Shown piece by piece: positions 26,993-36,335 of a stretch of DNA of 45,756 bases. Source of the DNA: an uncultured Pelagibacteraceae bacterium. GTDB lineage: Bacteria; Pseudomonadota; Alphaproteobacteria; Pelagibacterales; Pelagibacteraceae. Both the position numbers and the translations under genes were made by a program. The first letter of the stretch is position 1. The number at the start of each line of letters is the position of its first letter. Under the pieces are notes generated by a model. It saw nothing but the letters and a program-made list of their open reading frames with translations, was not told the origin of the DNA and searched no databases. Location of the stretch: assembly GCA_902536005.1 (NCBI GenBank), contig CACAVT010000005.1, positions 1 to 45,756 on the forward strand, written 5' to 3'.

Positions 26993-28033
26993 TTATCTTG
27001 CTGGTGGTACGTAAAGAATTCCACCTTTAGTCCATAATTCATTTGGACCTCTATCAGGTAAAATTCCTGTGTCAGCTATATTTCTCTTATAGCTTTCACC
27101 ATAGTTACCAACTTGCTTGATAATTCTTAAACTCCACTCGTTATCTAAACCTAGAGCAGCACCTAATTCACCTTCTGCACCAACTAATCTTTTAACAGCT
27201 GGGTTGTCAGAAGTTTTCATAGAATCTGCATTCGCAGAAGTAACACCATACTCCTCTGCTTCAATCATAGTGTTTAGTGACCATCTAACGATATCTTCCC
27301 AAACAGAGTCACCTTGTCTTACAACAGGGCCCAAAGGTTCTTTGGATATAGTTTCTGGTAAAACCATATGATCATCAGGATTACTCAATTTAATTCTCTG
27401 AGCAGCTAAACCTGATTTGTCAGTAGTATAAGTATCACATCTACCAGCATCATACGCAGCTACGACTTCATCTGCTTTTTCAAAAGTTACTGGCTCATAT
27501 TGAATTCCTTTTGAATTGAAGAAATCTCTCATGTTAAGCTCAGTAGTTGTTCCTAGGTTTGTACAAGCTGAAACACCTGCTTTGAAATCATTCACAGAAG
27601 ATATTCCAGAATTTTTTCTAACCATAAAACCTTGACCATCGTAGAAGTTTACACCTACGAAAGTAAGTCCGATGTCAGCATCTCTAGAAAGAGTCCAAGT
27701 TGTGTTTCTTGATAAGATATCTATCTCATTAGAAGTTAAAGCTGTAAATCTTTCTTTAGCACTTAGTGGTGTAAACTTAACTTTGTTTGCATCACCTAAT
27801 ACTGCAGCAGCTACTGCTCTACATACATCTACGTCAACTCCAGTCCAGTTTCCTGCTGCATCAGCGTTAGAAAATCCTGGTAGACCCTGAGATACTCCAC
27901 ATCTTACAAAACCCTTCTTTTGAGTGTTTTTAAGTGTTTTAGATTTTTTAGCAGCCATAGTTTCTGTTGTAAAAGTAAACAACACTGCAACCATAGCAAC
28001 TAAAGAAGTTAATTGTTTTAAGTATTTAAACAT
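26993..28033 (-). CDS. aapJ: General L-amino-acid ABC transporter substrate-binding protein AapJ
   Basis: A 346-residue periplasmic binding protein with a signal peptide (MFKYLKQLTSLVAMVAVLFT... cleaved near ETMAA, about residue 28). Characteristic blocks are RCGVSQGLPGFSNAD, WTGVDVDVCRAVAAAV, LSRNTTWTLSRD, YTTDKSGLAAQR and VVRQGDSVWEDIVRW, all typical of the broad-range AapJ/BztA group. It heads the aapJQMP operon with a AAAGGAAG ribosome site, a possible -35/-10 pair at 28099-28127 and an 18-base palindrome between promoter and start. It probably captures a wide range of amino acids, a main carbon and nitrogen source for this lineage. Confidence 0.95.
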   Translation of the reverse strand: MFKYLKQLTSLVAMVAVLFTFTTETMAAKKSKTLKNTQKKGFVRCGVSQGLPGFSNADAAGNWTGVDVDVCRAVAAAVLGDANKVKFTPLSAKERFTALTSNEIDILSRNTTWTLSRDADIGLTFVGVNFYDGQGFMVRKNSGISSVNDFKAGVSACTNLGTTTELNMRDFFNSKGIQYEPVTFEKADEVVAAYDAGRCDTYTTDKSGLAAQRIKLSNPDDHMVLPETISKEPLGPVVRQGDSVWEDIVRWSLNTMIEAEEYGVTSANADSMKTSDNPAVKRLVGAEGELGAALGLDNEWSLRIIKQVGNYGESYKRNIADTGILPDRGPNELWTKGGILYVPPAR

Positions 28034-28054
28034 TATTCTTCCTTTTAGTTATTT

Positions 28055-28072
28055 TTATTTGTTAACAAATAA
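28055..28072. promoter_or_regulatory. 18-bp perfect palindrome ahead of aapJ (candidate operator)
   Basis: TTATTTGTTAACAAATAA reads the same on both strands. It lies 22-39 bases before the aapJ ATG, downstream of the likely promoter. It suits a dimeric repressor or roadblock site. It is AT-rich, so chance is not excluded. Confidence 0.45.
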
Positions 28073-28098
28073 TTCAAAATTACTTTTGAATATTCTTA

Positions 28099-28127
28099 AT
28101 TTAAGCATGTAAGAAAATACTCTTCAA
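28099..28127 (-). promoter_or_regulatory. Candidate promoter of aapJ
   Basis: Minus strand TTGAAG (28122-28127), 17-base spacer, TTAAAT (28099-28104). The start point would be near 28092, giving a leader of about 58 bases that contains the 18-base palindrome. Both hexamers are imperfect. Confidence 0.35.
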
Positions 28128-28210
28128 GAAAAAATATTTAGTAAAACCTTCTTTAGATGAATTCTAGTCAAGTACAAATATTTTAATAATAGCAATAAAA
28201 AATGACGAAA

Positions 28211-28287
28211 TGGCGCGCCCTGGAGGATTCGAACCTCCGACCCTCGGTTTAGAAAACCGATGCTCTATCCAGCTGAGCTAAGGGCGC
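28211..28287 (-). tRNA. tRNA-Arg (TCT)
   Basis: A 77-base cloverleaf on the minus strand. Acceptor GCGCCCT pairs with AGGGCGC, the anticodon loop TTTCTAA has TCT, the T arm is GGAGGTTCGAATCCTCC, the discriminator is G and CCA is encoded. It sits 28 bases after the trkH stop on the same strand, with a T-run (attttttatt) just after it. Confidence 0.95.
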
Positions 28288-28315
28288 AAAATTTACTGAT
28301 ATATATAATACTAAA

Positions 28316-29722
28316 TTAGTTTTTAAAAAGAAATTTTTTAGCAATCAGTAATAAAGATAACAGTTCAACTCTTCCGATAATCATAAAAAATATTAGAAAA
28401 TATTTGGTTAAAAAGTGCAAATTTTGAAAATCAAAGTCCGATAGACCATAAGCAGATGAATTAACCGTGTTCATCAATGTCAATATAGCTAATTTGAATG
28501 AATATTCAAATTGAATATTCGACAAAGACAATATGATGGTTAAAGAAAAAAGTGAAATAACAAAAATTAATATTGTTAAAAAATATTTATTTATGTCTTT
28601 AGTATCAAAATTAATTTTAGAAAAAACCAATTTATTCATAAATACATTTTTTGGCCTGCTAAAAGAAAGAATTTGATTAACAGAATATTTAGTTAAAGAA
28701 TATATTTTTAAAAACCTTAAACCTGAGCTCGTAGAAAAAAAAGATCCACCGATAATTACAAGTAAGATATATACAAAATTTAAGTTAGCCTGATCAACTT
28801 CAAGTGAGATACCCATATTTGAAATACTACTAACTAAAGATAAAAAACTATATGTGAAATTAGTATCATAGCTAAAGAAAACAAAAAATATACTTATAAC
28901 TACAATAAAATATAAAAATAAATGTATGTCTTCATAAAAAAAATTTAAATTTTTATTTCTTAAAAAAATTAAATTATAAATAAAAAAAATACTAAAAAAG
29001 GAAATTAGCATTAAAAGAGAAAATATAATTATTTGAAAATCATTTATTAAAATTGACGAAAGATCATTTGAAGGCAGAAATCCACCTGATGAAATTATTG
29101 TCATTGCTAAATTTAGTGAATTAAATGATCTAATTCCAAAAATATTTAAAATAATAAAAATTGATACAGTTAATCCTGAATATAGTAGAAGAATTTTAAT
29201 TGATTGTTTTAAAATTTCAGAAGAATTAAAAGATAAAAAATTAGTTAAAGATTTTTTTAAACTTTCATCATAAATATCAATTAAAAAAATTATAGAATAT
29301 AAAAAATATAAACCTCCAATCCACTGTATAGATGATCTCCATAAAATTAGCCCTTGATCAATATGTTTTATATTTTCAAAGATAGTAAAACCTGTTGAAG
29401 TAAATCCTGAGACAGCTTCAAATAAAGAATTTAAAAAAGATAAGTTATAAATACTTAAATAAAAAGGTATCGATAAGATCAATGGCATTAAAACATATCC
29501 CAATAAAACGGTTAATATTTTTTCAAATATTGTGGGTTTTTTGGCATCAGTTTTAATTTTATAAAAAATTATTCCAAGAACTGCAGAAATTACTAAGCTA
29601 AAATAATATGTATTTAGGTTTAGATATAAATTAAAATAATATGAATAAATAATGTTAAAAAAAGAAAAAATAGATATTAATATAAAAAAGAAACTTATAT
29701 ACTTTACTCTAAAAAATGACAT
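28316..29722 (-). CDS. trkH: Potassium uptake membrane protein TrkH
   Basis: A 468-residue inner-membrane potassium channel-like transporter of the SKT family, very hydrophobic with about ten helices and four P-loop repeats. Visible filter-region pieces are FTSTGFTIFEN in the first, SSGGFLPSND in the second, SNMGISLE in the third and NSSAYGLSD near the end; FFSTSSGLRFLKIYSL precedes the last repeat. It works with TrkA, encoded just upstream with a 4-base gap. The ntrYX-trkAH order is conserved in Alphaproteobacteria and links nitrogen-type sensing with potassium uptake. Confidence 0.92.
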   Translation of the reverse strand: MSFFRVKYISFFFILISIFSFFNIIYSYYFNLYLNLNTYYFSLVISAVLGIIFYKIKTDAKKPTIFEKILTVLLGYVLMPLILSIPFYLSIYNLSFLNSLFEAVSGFTSTGFTIFENIKHIDQGLILWRSSIQWIGGLYFLYSIIFLIDIYDESLKKSLTNFLSFNSSEILKQSIKILLLYSGLTVSIFIILNIFGIRSFNSLNLAMTIISSGGFLPSNDLSSILINDFQIIIFSLLMLISFFSIFFIYNLIFLRNKNLNFFYEDIHLFLYFIVVISIFFVFFSYDTNFTYSFLSLVSSISNMGISLEVDQANLNFVYILLVIIGGSFFSTSSGLRFLKIYSLTKYSVNQILSFSRPKNVFMNKLVFSKINFDTKDINKYFLTILIFVISLFSLTIILSLSNIQFEYSFKLAILTLMNTVNSSAYGLSDFDFQNLHFLTKYFLIFFMIIGRVELLSLLLIAKKFLFKN

Positions 29723-29726
29723 TTAA

Positions 29727-31118
29727 TTAAATAGAACTAATTCTAAATATATTTTCTACCACTGAAATTGAGTCTTTCTTTGCTAAAAAAACAACTTTAT
29801 CCTCTTTTTGAAAAATAAAATTTGATCGAGGTATTATAACTTTATTTTCTCTTAAAACTGCACCAATTCTTATCTCATCTGGTAAATTTGAATTTTTTAA
29901 TTCTTTATTGATAAGTTCTGATGTTTCTATAATTTCAGCTTCAATTACTTCATATTCACCATTCATAATTGTATAAGCTGTTTCAATTGTACCTTTATGA
30001 ATATGTTTTAAGATACTTGATACAGTATTCATTCGAGGATCTATAAGATCATCAATTTTTAAAGAGTTTTGTAACAAAGAATAATTTGGCTTATTAATTA
30101 AAGCCATTGTTCTTTTATCATCGATATCCTTTTCGTCTTTTGCAAATTTTTCAACAAGAACACTTACCATCAAATTATCCTCATCATCATTTGTTAAAGC
30201 AAGTACTGTTTCTGCTTCTTGCAAATTAGCCTCCACAAGAACTTCCTCATCTAAAGCATCTCCATTAATAACAATTGTATTATTTAATTCACTAGCAAGA
30301 AATTCAGCTCTTTCTTTATTTTTTTCAATAATTTTAACCCTTGCAGCATCCAAATTTTCTTCGATGTTTTTTGCCAAATTAAAACCTATGTTACCACCAC
30401 CTACAATTAAAATGTTTTTAGATACTTTTTCGTCATGTCCAAAAGCTTCTAAAGTGTCTGACATTTGTGATGAATTTATTATAACATAAATTTTATCATT
30501 TTTTCTTACATCATCATTTTTCTTTGGAATTAAAAATTTTTCATCTCTTATTATTCCAATAATGTTTGCATCTAAATTAGGATGTTTTTTAGTTAAATCG
30601 TTAAGTTTGATATTAATTAATTTACAATTTTCATTAATCAAAATCTCTAATAATCTAATTTTATTATCAGCAAATGGAACACTATCTAGCGCTCCTGGTG
30701 CTTCGAGTTTTCTTTGAATTGATTTTGCAATTTCAATTTCAGGAGAAATGATGACATCTATTGGTAAATTTTCTTTATTATAAACTCTTGTAAATTTGGG
30801 GTTTAGATAATCTTGAGATCTTATTCTAGCTATTTTTTTTGGAATTTTAAAAATTGAAAAAGCTATTTGACAAATAAGCATGTTAATTTCATCGTTTCTA
30901 GTGACTGCTATAATCATGTCAGTCTCTGCTGCGTTAGCTTTTTCTAATATTGAGGGATAGGTGCCTTTTCCTACTATAGCTTTTACGTCCAAAGCATCAT
31001 CAATTTTTTGAATGTCTTCACTTGAAGGGTCAATAACAGTTATGGAATGACCTTGTTCACTTAGCTGTTTAGCTATAGTGAACCCTACTCTTCCAGCTCC
31101 GCAAATGATTATATTCAT
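29727..31118 (-). CDS. trkA: Trk potassium transporter subunit TrkA
   Basis: A 463-residue cytoplasmic regulator that binds NAD(H) and gates TrkH. There are two repeats, each with a Rossmann RCK-N domain (GAGRVG at 7-12 and GGGNIG at about 240) followed by an RCK-C domain (the first around 150-225, the second around 385-463). Length is normal. It begins directly after the ntrX stop and is the third gene of ntrY-ntrX-trkA-trkH. Confidence 0.95.
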   Translation of the reverse strand: MNIIICGAGRVGFTIAKQLSEQGHSITVIDPSSEDIQKIDDALDVKAIVGKGTYPSILEKANAAETDMIIAVTRNDEINMLICQIAFSIFKIPKKIARIRSQDYLNPKFTRVYNKENLPIDVIISPEIEIAKSIQRKLEAPGALDSVPFADNKIRLLEILINENCKLINIKLNDLTKKHPNLDANIIGIIRDEKFLIPKKNDDVRKNDKIYVIINSSQMSDTLEAFGHDEKVSKNILIVGGGNIGFNLAKNIEENLDAARVKIIEKNKERAEFLASELNNTIVINGDALDEEVLVEANLQEAETVLALTNDDEDNLMVSVLVEKFAKDEKDIDDKRTMALINKPNYSLLQNSLKIDDLIDPRMNTVSSILKHIHKGTIETAYTIMNGEYEVIEAEIIETSELINKELKNSNLPDEIRIGAVLRENKVIIPRSNFIFQKEDKVVFLAKKDSISVVENIFRISSI

Positions 31119-32474
31119 CTAATTAAATTCTTTGATGCCCAAACCTTTTAATTTTCTATGTAATGCACTTCTTTCCATGCCAACAAAGTTTGCTGTTTTT
31201 GAAATATTTCCATTAAACTTTTTCAGCTGAATAGTTAAATACTCCTTTTCAAATTTTTCTCTAGCTTCTTTTAATGGCACAGAAAGGCTATTTTCAGCCA
31301 ATTGATCGTCAAAATTTGTATTTTTCAAAGACTCTTTTATAATATTTGATATCTTATCCTTTGTGTCAGGTTGTAATATTGCTATTCTCTCAATTAAATT
31401 TCTTAGCTCTCTAACATTACCGTGCCAATTGTGATTAAGTATATAGCTGTTATTTTCATCTATATCTAATTCTTTAATTTGATAATTTTCAGATATTTTT
31501 TTTGAAAAATATTTAATTAACAAAGGTATGTCTGAAATTCTTTGATTTAATGGTTCAATATTTATTTCAAAAACATTTATTCTATGAAATAAATCTTCTC
31601 TAAAATTACCAATTTCTATTTCTTTTTTTAAATCTTTACTTGATGAACAAATTAATCTTACATCCACACTTACGTCATTACTTCCGTTAACTCTTTTAAA
31701 TTTTTGATCAGTTAAAACTCTTAATATTTTAGATTGTATATCTAATGGTATTTCTGAAACTTGATCAATTAAGAGTGTTCCTTTGTTTGCTTTTTCAAGC
31801 GCACCATATGAGATAGAGCCGTTTTCTTTTTCTTCCCCAAATAATTCTAATTCATACTTGTTGAAATCTAGTAAAGCACCATTTAGGACAATAAATGGAT
31901 TTTTACTTCTAGCAGATGCTTTGTGGATTTTTCTAGAAATTAATTCTTTTCCTGAACCTGAAGGACCACTTATAAAAACTCTACTTTCAGTTAGTGAAAT
32001 TTTTTTAATTTGATCAATTATATTTACTATATTTTTGCTATTTCCTATTAATTCATAAGATGAAAATAATCTATTTTCGTACTCTCTATTTTGTTTTTTT
32101 AAATTAAAGTTTTCAACTGCTCTTTTAACAAAATTGAGTAATCTTTCCTGATCAAAAGGTTTTTCTATAAATTCAAATGCTCCATTCTGCAAAGATTTCA
32201 CAGCCATTTCAATGTTTGCATGTCCAGAAATAATTATAACAGGTGTATCTTTATTTTTAGATTTAATATGTGACAGAAGTTCAATACCATCATTATCTCC
32301 CTTATCAAGTTTAACATCAAGAATTGCCACATCAGGTAATTTTTTATCTATTTCAGCAAGTGCTTGATTATAATTTGCAGCTAATCTAGTTTTATAACCA
32401 GCATCTATAATTAATTCATTAATTATATTTCTGATATCAGCATTATCATCTACAATTAAAATTTCTTCACTCAT
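31119..32474 (-). CDS. ntrX: Response regulator NtrX, lacking the sigma-54 contact loop
   Basis: A 451-residue NtrC-family regulator. The receiver domain (1-120) has D53 as phospho-acceptor and K105. The AAA+ domain (about 140-380) has Walker A GPSGSGKE (170-177) and the arginine region NFREDLFHRIN (290-300). A C-terminal Fis-type helix-turn-helix (about 423-446) carries NISKTANFVGMERSALHRKLK. Two normal features are missing: the GAFTGA loop that contacts sigma-54 is replaced by EEKENGSISYG around 214-224, and Walker B reads LLIDQ (234-238) instead of LFLDE. It therefore probably does not activate sigma-54 polymerase, in line with SAR11 lacking rpoN. It may act as a plain DNA-binding regulator phosphorylated by NtrY. 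Confidence 0.93.
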   Translation of the reverse strand: MSEEILIVDDNADIRNIINELIIDAGYKTRLAANYNQALAEIDKKLPDVAILDVKLDKGDNDGIELLSHIKSKNKDTPVIIISGHANIEMAVKSLQNGAFEFIEKPFDQERLLNFVKRAVENFNLKKQNREYENRLFSSYELIGNSKNIVNIIDQIKKISLTESRVFISGPSGSGKELISRKIHKASARSKNPFIVLNGALLDFNKYELELFGEEKENGSISYGALEKANKGTLLIDQVSEIPLDIQSKILRVLTDQKFKRVNGSNDVSVDVRLICSSSKDLKKEIEIGNFREDLFHRINVFEINIEPLNQRISDIPLLIKYFSKKISENYQIKELDIDENNSYILNHNWHGNVRELRNLIERIAILQPDTKDKISNIIKESLKNTNFDDQLAENSLSVPLKEAREKFEKEYLTIQLKKFNGNISKTANFVGMERSALHRKLKGLGIKEFN

Positions 32475-34258
32475 TATTGTTTTAAAAAAGTAATATTAAT
32501 TTTTGCACCATTTTTAATTGGAATAAAATCTATTTTTCCATTGTGATCATTAATTATTTTGTTAACAATTGATAATCCTAAACCAGTTCCATTTTTCTTG
32601 GTAGTGAAATACGGATTAAGTATATCTTTAATATTATTTTTTAATTCACTAAAACCAACACCATTATCTTCTATAGTTACTTTAATGTGGCTATTATCTT
32701 CAGTAAGTTCAATAGCAATTTTTTTGCCGAAATTGTTGTTGTTTTGAGCTTTTTGATTGATACTTTCTATAGAATTTTTAATCAAATTTAAAAATACTCT
32801 ACCAATTTGTTCTTTATCACTCTCCAACATAATTTTATTAGAATCTTTTTTAAAAGTAATATCAATAGAATTGTCTAATTCTTTTAGCAAATTTATATTT
32901 TCATGAATTATATCTATTAAATTATTTACTCTAAATATTGGTTTAGGCATTCTTGCAAAGTCAGAAAATTCGTTAACCAATTTTTCAATTTGTTTTATTT
33001 GGTTGTTTATAATTTTTAAATTTTCTTTAAAATTTTCAGTTTCATTTTCATTTAATTGTTTAGAATATTTATTTTTTAATCTATCTATCGTTAATTGAAT
33101 TGGTGTAAGTGGATTTTTAATTTCATGAGCAAGTTTTCTTGCTAAACTTCCCCAAGCCTCATGTCTTTCATTAATAATCAACTTTTCTTGCTGATTTTTC
33201 AGTCTATCTATCATCAAATTGAAATTTTTATTTAAGATTTCTAAATCTTTATCTGTCTTCACTTCAGGGACTTTTGCATTGAAATTTCCTTGTCCAATAG
33301 AAGTTGATGCAAGAATTAAATTATTGATAGACCTAAAAAATCTAGATGAAAATCTGATCGCAATAGATATAGAGACAAATAATAAAACACTAACAACTAT
33401 AATATAAATAATAGCAAATGAGATTTTAATTCCAGTACTTTTTTCCTCAACCGTATAGTAAAAATTAATAGCTTCTTCAGACTCTGTCAAATATCTTGAA
33501 ATATCTTTATCTAAATATTTAACTACATATAAAAATCTATCTTCAAAATTTTGCAGTCTCATTATTGCAGCAGAAATGTTCTCTGGTGCATTAATTATTT
33601 TTAAAGGACGATCATCATCCAAAACTAAATTTAAAGCTTTATCAACTGGAGGGATATATGGTTGATCATCATTTAAGGTTGAAAATAAAAGTTTTTTATT
33701 AATATCAATTATATGTACCTCATCAACATCCCTTATCAATTTTTGTGTATTTAAAAATCTCTTATATTCATTTTGATTATCATTTAAAAATTTTTTACTT
33801 TTATTAGTATCAAAAGCTATCAAAACAATATCAGATTGAATTTTATTTCTAATTTCTTCAACATAATTTCTTGCTAACTCATAAGAGTTGTTAACTACGG
33901 TGGTAACTTTTTTGTCAAAATACTTCTCTAACGCAAAAGAAAATAAAAAAAGTGAAAATATTGAAATTAAAACTGATGGAATTAAAGTAAATAAACCAAA
34001 GTATGTAATATATTTTTTATTTGATTTTAAACCATCTTGATCAATATCATTTTTAATTGCACTCTTAATTTCAATAAAAATAAAAACAAAAAGTGCTGCT
34101 AAAAGAACAATATTTAGAACTAATAATATTTGTAAATTTTGATCTGATAATTCAATAAATCCCTTATCAATAAAAGTTAAAAAGGTTAAAAAACCTATCG
34201 ATAATGTGATAATAAATAATATTATTAGATATATATTTTTTTTAATAAATTCGTACAT
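32474..34258 (-). CDS. ntrY: Membrane sensor histidine kinase NtrY
   Basis: A 594-residue kinase with three N-terminal membrane helices (about 10-30, 42-62 and 88-110), a periplasmic sensor region (about 110-280), a fourth helix (about 283-305), HAMP (about 305-360), HisKA with the histidine in KLAHEIKNPLTP, and a HATPase domain (NLIKNSIES, DNGVGF, GTGLGLSIV). It is shorter than typical NtrY proteins of 730-770 residues and I see no clear PAS domain between HAMP and HisKA. It overlaps ntrX by one base. NtrYX senses redox or nitrogen-related signals in other Alphaproteobacteria; the signal here is unknown. Confidence 0.93.
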   Translation of the reverse strand: MYEFIKKNIYLIILFIITLSIGFLTFLTFIDKGFIELSDQNLQILLVLNIVLLAALFVFIFIEIKSAIKNDIDQDGLKSNKKYITYFGLFTLIPSVLISIFSLFLFSFALEKYFDKKVTTVVNNSYELARNYVEEIRNKIQSDIVLIAFDTNKSKKFLNDNQNEYKRFLNTQKLIRDVDEVHIIDINKKLLFSTLNDDQPYIPPVDKALNLVLDDDRPLKIINAPENISAAIMRLQNFEDRFLYVVKYLDKDISRYLTESEEAINFYYTVEEKSTGIKISFAIIYIIVVSVLLFVSISIAIRFSSRFFRSINNLILASTSIGQGNFNAKVPEVKTDKDLEILNKNFNLMIDRLKNQQEKLIINERHEAWGSLARKLAHEIKNPLTPIQLTIDRLKNKYSKQLNENETENFKENLKIINNQIKQIEKLVNEFSDFARMPKPIFRVNNLIDIIHENINLLKELDNSIDITFKKDSNKIMLESDKEQIGRVFLNLIKNSIESINQKAQNNNNFGKKIAIELTEDNSHIKVTIEDNGVGFSELKNNIKDILNPYFTTKKNGTGLGLSIVNKIINDHNGKIDFIPIKNGAKINITFLKQ

Positions 34259-34282
34259 TTGAATATAAAAACTACCATATAA

Positions 34283-35383
34283 ATGAATAATTATTTTATA
34301 ATACTAGCATCAGGACAAAGCAAAAGATTTAATTCCAAAAAACCAAAGCAATTTAATATTTATAAAAACAAGGCTCTTTTTAAACATTCTTTAGAAAAAG
34401 CAATGAAATCAAAGCTGTTTAAAAAAATTATATTGGTCGTAAATAATAAAAGAAGTATTAAAGAAAAATTTCCTAAAAATGTATCCATTATAAAAGGTGG
34501 TAAAGAAAGATCTGATTCTTCTTTAATAGCGTTAAAATATATAAAAAAATTTAGACCTAACAATGTTCTAATTCACGATGCTGCTAGACCAAACTTCACT
34601 ATCAAGCTTCTAAAGGCCCTGCTTAAATCACTTAAAAACAATAAAGCAGTAATACCTTCCATACATTCAAAAGACACCATTAAATACAAAGTAAAAAACC
34701 AACTTTTTAACTTAAATCGAAATAATTCAATTTTAACTCAAACCCCTCAAGCTTTTAAATTCAAAGATTTATATAGTCTTTCAAATAAACAAAAAAATAA
34801 AATTACCGATGAAGCAACATTATTTATTGAAAACAATCTTAAAATTAAGTTTATTAAAGGAGAAAATTTAAATAATAAAATTACATTTAAAGAAGATATC
34901 GAAACTAAAAAAACTTATTTTGGTATTGGTTTTGACATTCATAGATTAATAAAAGGTAAAAAACTTTTTTTAGGTGGAATAAAAATCCCTCACCACTCAG
35001 GACTTAAAGGACATTCTGATGGAGATGTAATTATTCATTCAATAATCGACTCACTTCTTGGGGCAATGAGAAAAAAAGATATTGGTACTTTTTTTCCGGA
35101 TAATCAAAAAAAATATAAAAATATTAGATCCCCTAAAATGCTTAAGCCTATCGTTCAGATATTAAATAATAATGATTTTTATATTAATAATTTAGATATA
35201 AATTTAATATGTGAGCAACCAAAAGTTTCAATATATCGTGATAAAATAATCAAATCTCTATCTAATTTATTAAATATTGATAAAGAATTAATTAACCTAA
35301 AAGGTAAAACAGTGGAAAAACTTGGATTAATTGGAAAGGAAAAAGCAATAGCTTGTGAAGTTATTTGCTCAATTACACAATGA
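34283..35383 (+). CDS. ispDF: Bifunctional IspD/IspF (isoprenoid MEP pathway)
   Basis: A 366-residue fusion. The N-terminal half (about 1-208) is 2-C-methylerythritol 4-phosphate cytidylyltransferase, with ASGQSKRF (9-16), PKQF (21-24) and IHDAARP. The C-terminal half (about 212-366) is the cyclodiphosphate synthase, with zinc-site GFDIHRL, HSDGDVIIHSIIDSLLGA and DIGTFFPD. The fusion is common in Alphaproteobacteria. It starts 24 bases from the divergent ntrY start. Its TGA overlaps the pgpA ATG (ATGA). Confidence 0.96.
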   Translation: MNNYFIILASGQSKRFNSKKPKQFNIYKNKALFKHSLEKAMKSKLFKKIILVVNNKRSIKEKFPKNVSIIKGGKERSDSSLIALKYIKKFRPNNVLIHDAARPNFTIKLLKALLKSLKNNKAVIPSIHSKDTIKYKVKNQLFNLNRNNSILTQTPQAFKFKDLYSLSNKQKNKITDEATLFIENNLKIKFIKGENLNNKITFKEDIETKKTYFGIGFDIHRLIKGKKLFLGGIKIPHHSGLKGHSDGDVIIHSIIDSLLGAMRKKDIGTFFPDNQKKYKNIRSPKMLKPIVQILNNNDFYINNLDINLICEQPKVSIYRDKIIKSLSNLLNIDKELINLKGKTVEKLGLIGKEKAIACEVICSITQ

Positions 35384-35871
35384 AAAAAATAAATGTTTTG
35401 CTGTCCACTTTCTTTGGTTATGGATATTTAACCAAAATTCCTGGAACTATAACTTCTGGGGTAACAGCTGTTTTTATTTATATTGCTTATGAAATTTTAG
35501 GTTACACAGATCTTAAATTTTCAATTATTTTTTTTATACTTTTATTCTTTTATTCATTTTATGCCGTAAAAGACTCAGAATCTGAATTTAAAAATAAAGA
35601 TCCAAGACAAATAGTAATCGATGAAGTTTTAGGACAATCCATGCCTTTAATTTTGTTATTGTATTTAAATCAAACTAATCAAATAAGTGTTTCAATTGAA
35701 ATTTATTATATTTTATCTTTTGTTTTTTTTAGATTTTTTGACATCCTAAAACCTTTTCCAGTAAGTTATTTTGATAAAAACCATAAGAACTATTTTGGAA
35801 TAATTATGGATGATATAATGGCAGGTTTATATTCAATGATATTAATATATTTAATAAGTTTAAAATTCTAA
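35380..35871 (+). CDS. pgpA: Phosphatidylglycerophosphatase A
   Basis: A 163-residue membrane protein of the PgpA family, which removes phosphate from phosphatidylglycerophosphate to give phosphatidylglycerol. Features are an N-terminal STFFGYGYLTKIPGT region, a DPRQIVIDEVLGQ metal-binding stretch and a C-terminal RFFDILKPFPVSYFDK plus IIMDDIMAGLYS signature. The ATG overlaps the ispDF stop as ATGA; a TTG five codons upstream is less likely. It makes phosphatidylglycerol, one of the lipids that PlcP might remodel. Confidence 0.92.
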   Translation: MKKINVLLSTFFGYGYLTKIPGTITSGVTAVFIYIAYEILGYTDLKFSIIFFILLFFYSFYAVKDSESEFKNKDPRQIVIDEVLGQSMPLILLLYLNQTNQISVSIEIYYILSFVFFRFFDILKPFPVSYFDKNHKNYFGIIMDDIMAGLYSMILIYLISLKF

Positions 35872-36335
35872 TGAGTATCCAATTACTTCACAAAAAATTA
35901 ATTAAAAAAAAATTAACTATATCCGTAGCTGAGTCTTGTACAGGTGGATTACTGGCTCATAATTTGACTAAATTAGCCAATTCCTCAAAATACTTTCAAA
36001 TGGGTCTAACCACTTATTCTAATCAAGCTAAAATAAAAATATTAAAAGTTAATAAAAATATTATTAGAAAATATGGTGCGGTAAGCCATGAGTGTTGTAA
36101 GGCTATGGTTCAAAATTTATCTAAAATTTCAAAAAGTAAAATCAACGTGTCCATAACAGGAATTGCTGGACCAGGAGGTGGGTCAAAAGAAAAACCAGTT
36201 GGTCTTGTTTATATTGGTGTAAAAAAAGGTAAAGCTCTGCTTATTAAAGAAAATAAATTTAAATCAAAAGATCGTAATTCAATTCAAAAATTAACAATTC
36301 GTACCTTAATTATGATAATCAGTAAAATTATTTAA
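35871..36335 (+). CDS. pncC: Nicotinamide-nucleotide amidase (CinA C-terminal family)
   Basis: A 154-residue stand-alone CinA C-terminal domain with the signature SVAESCTGGLLAHNLT (about 18-33), YGAVSHECCKAM and ITGIAGPGGGSKEKPVGLVYIG. It deamidates nicotinamide mononucleotide to nicotinic acid mononucleotide in NAD salvage. Overlaps the pgpA stop (TAATG) and overlaps the convergent coq10-like gene by 8 bases. Confidence 0.9.
   Translation: MSIQLLHKKLIKKKLTISVAESCTGGLLAHNLTKLANSSKYFQMGLTTYSNQAKIKILKVNKNIIRKYGAVSHECCKAMVQNLSKISKSKINVSITGIAGPGGGSKEKPVGLVYIGVKKGKALLIKENKFKSKDRNSIQKLTIRTLIMIISKII

Noticed and set aside
27117..27371. Plus-strand frame opposite aapJ
   Set aside because: Antisense shadow of aapJ codon usage; no start signals.
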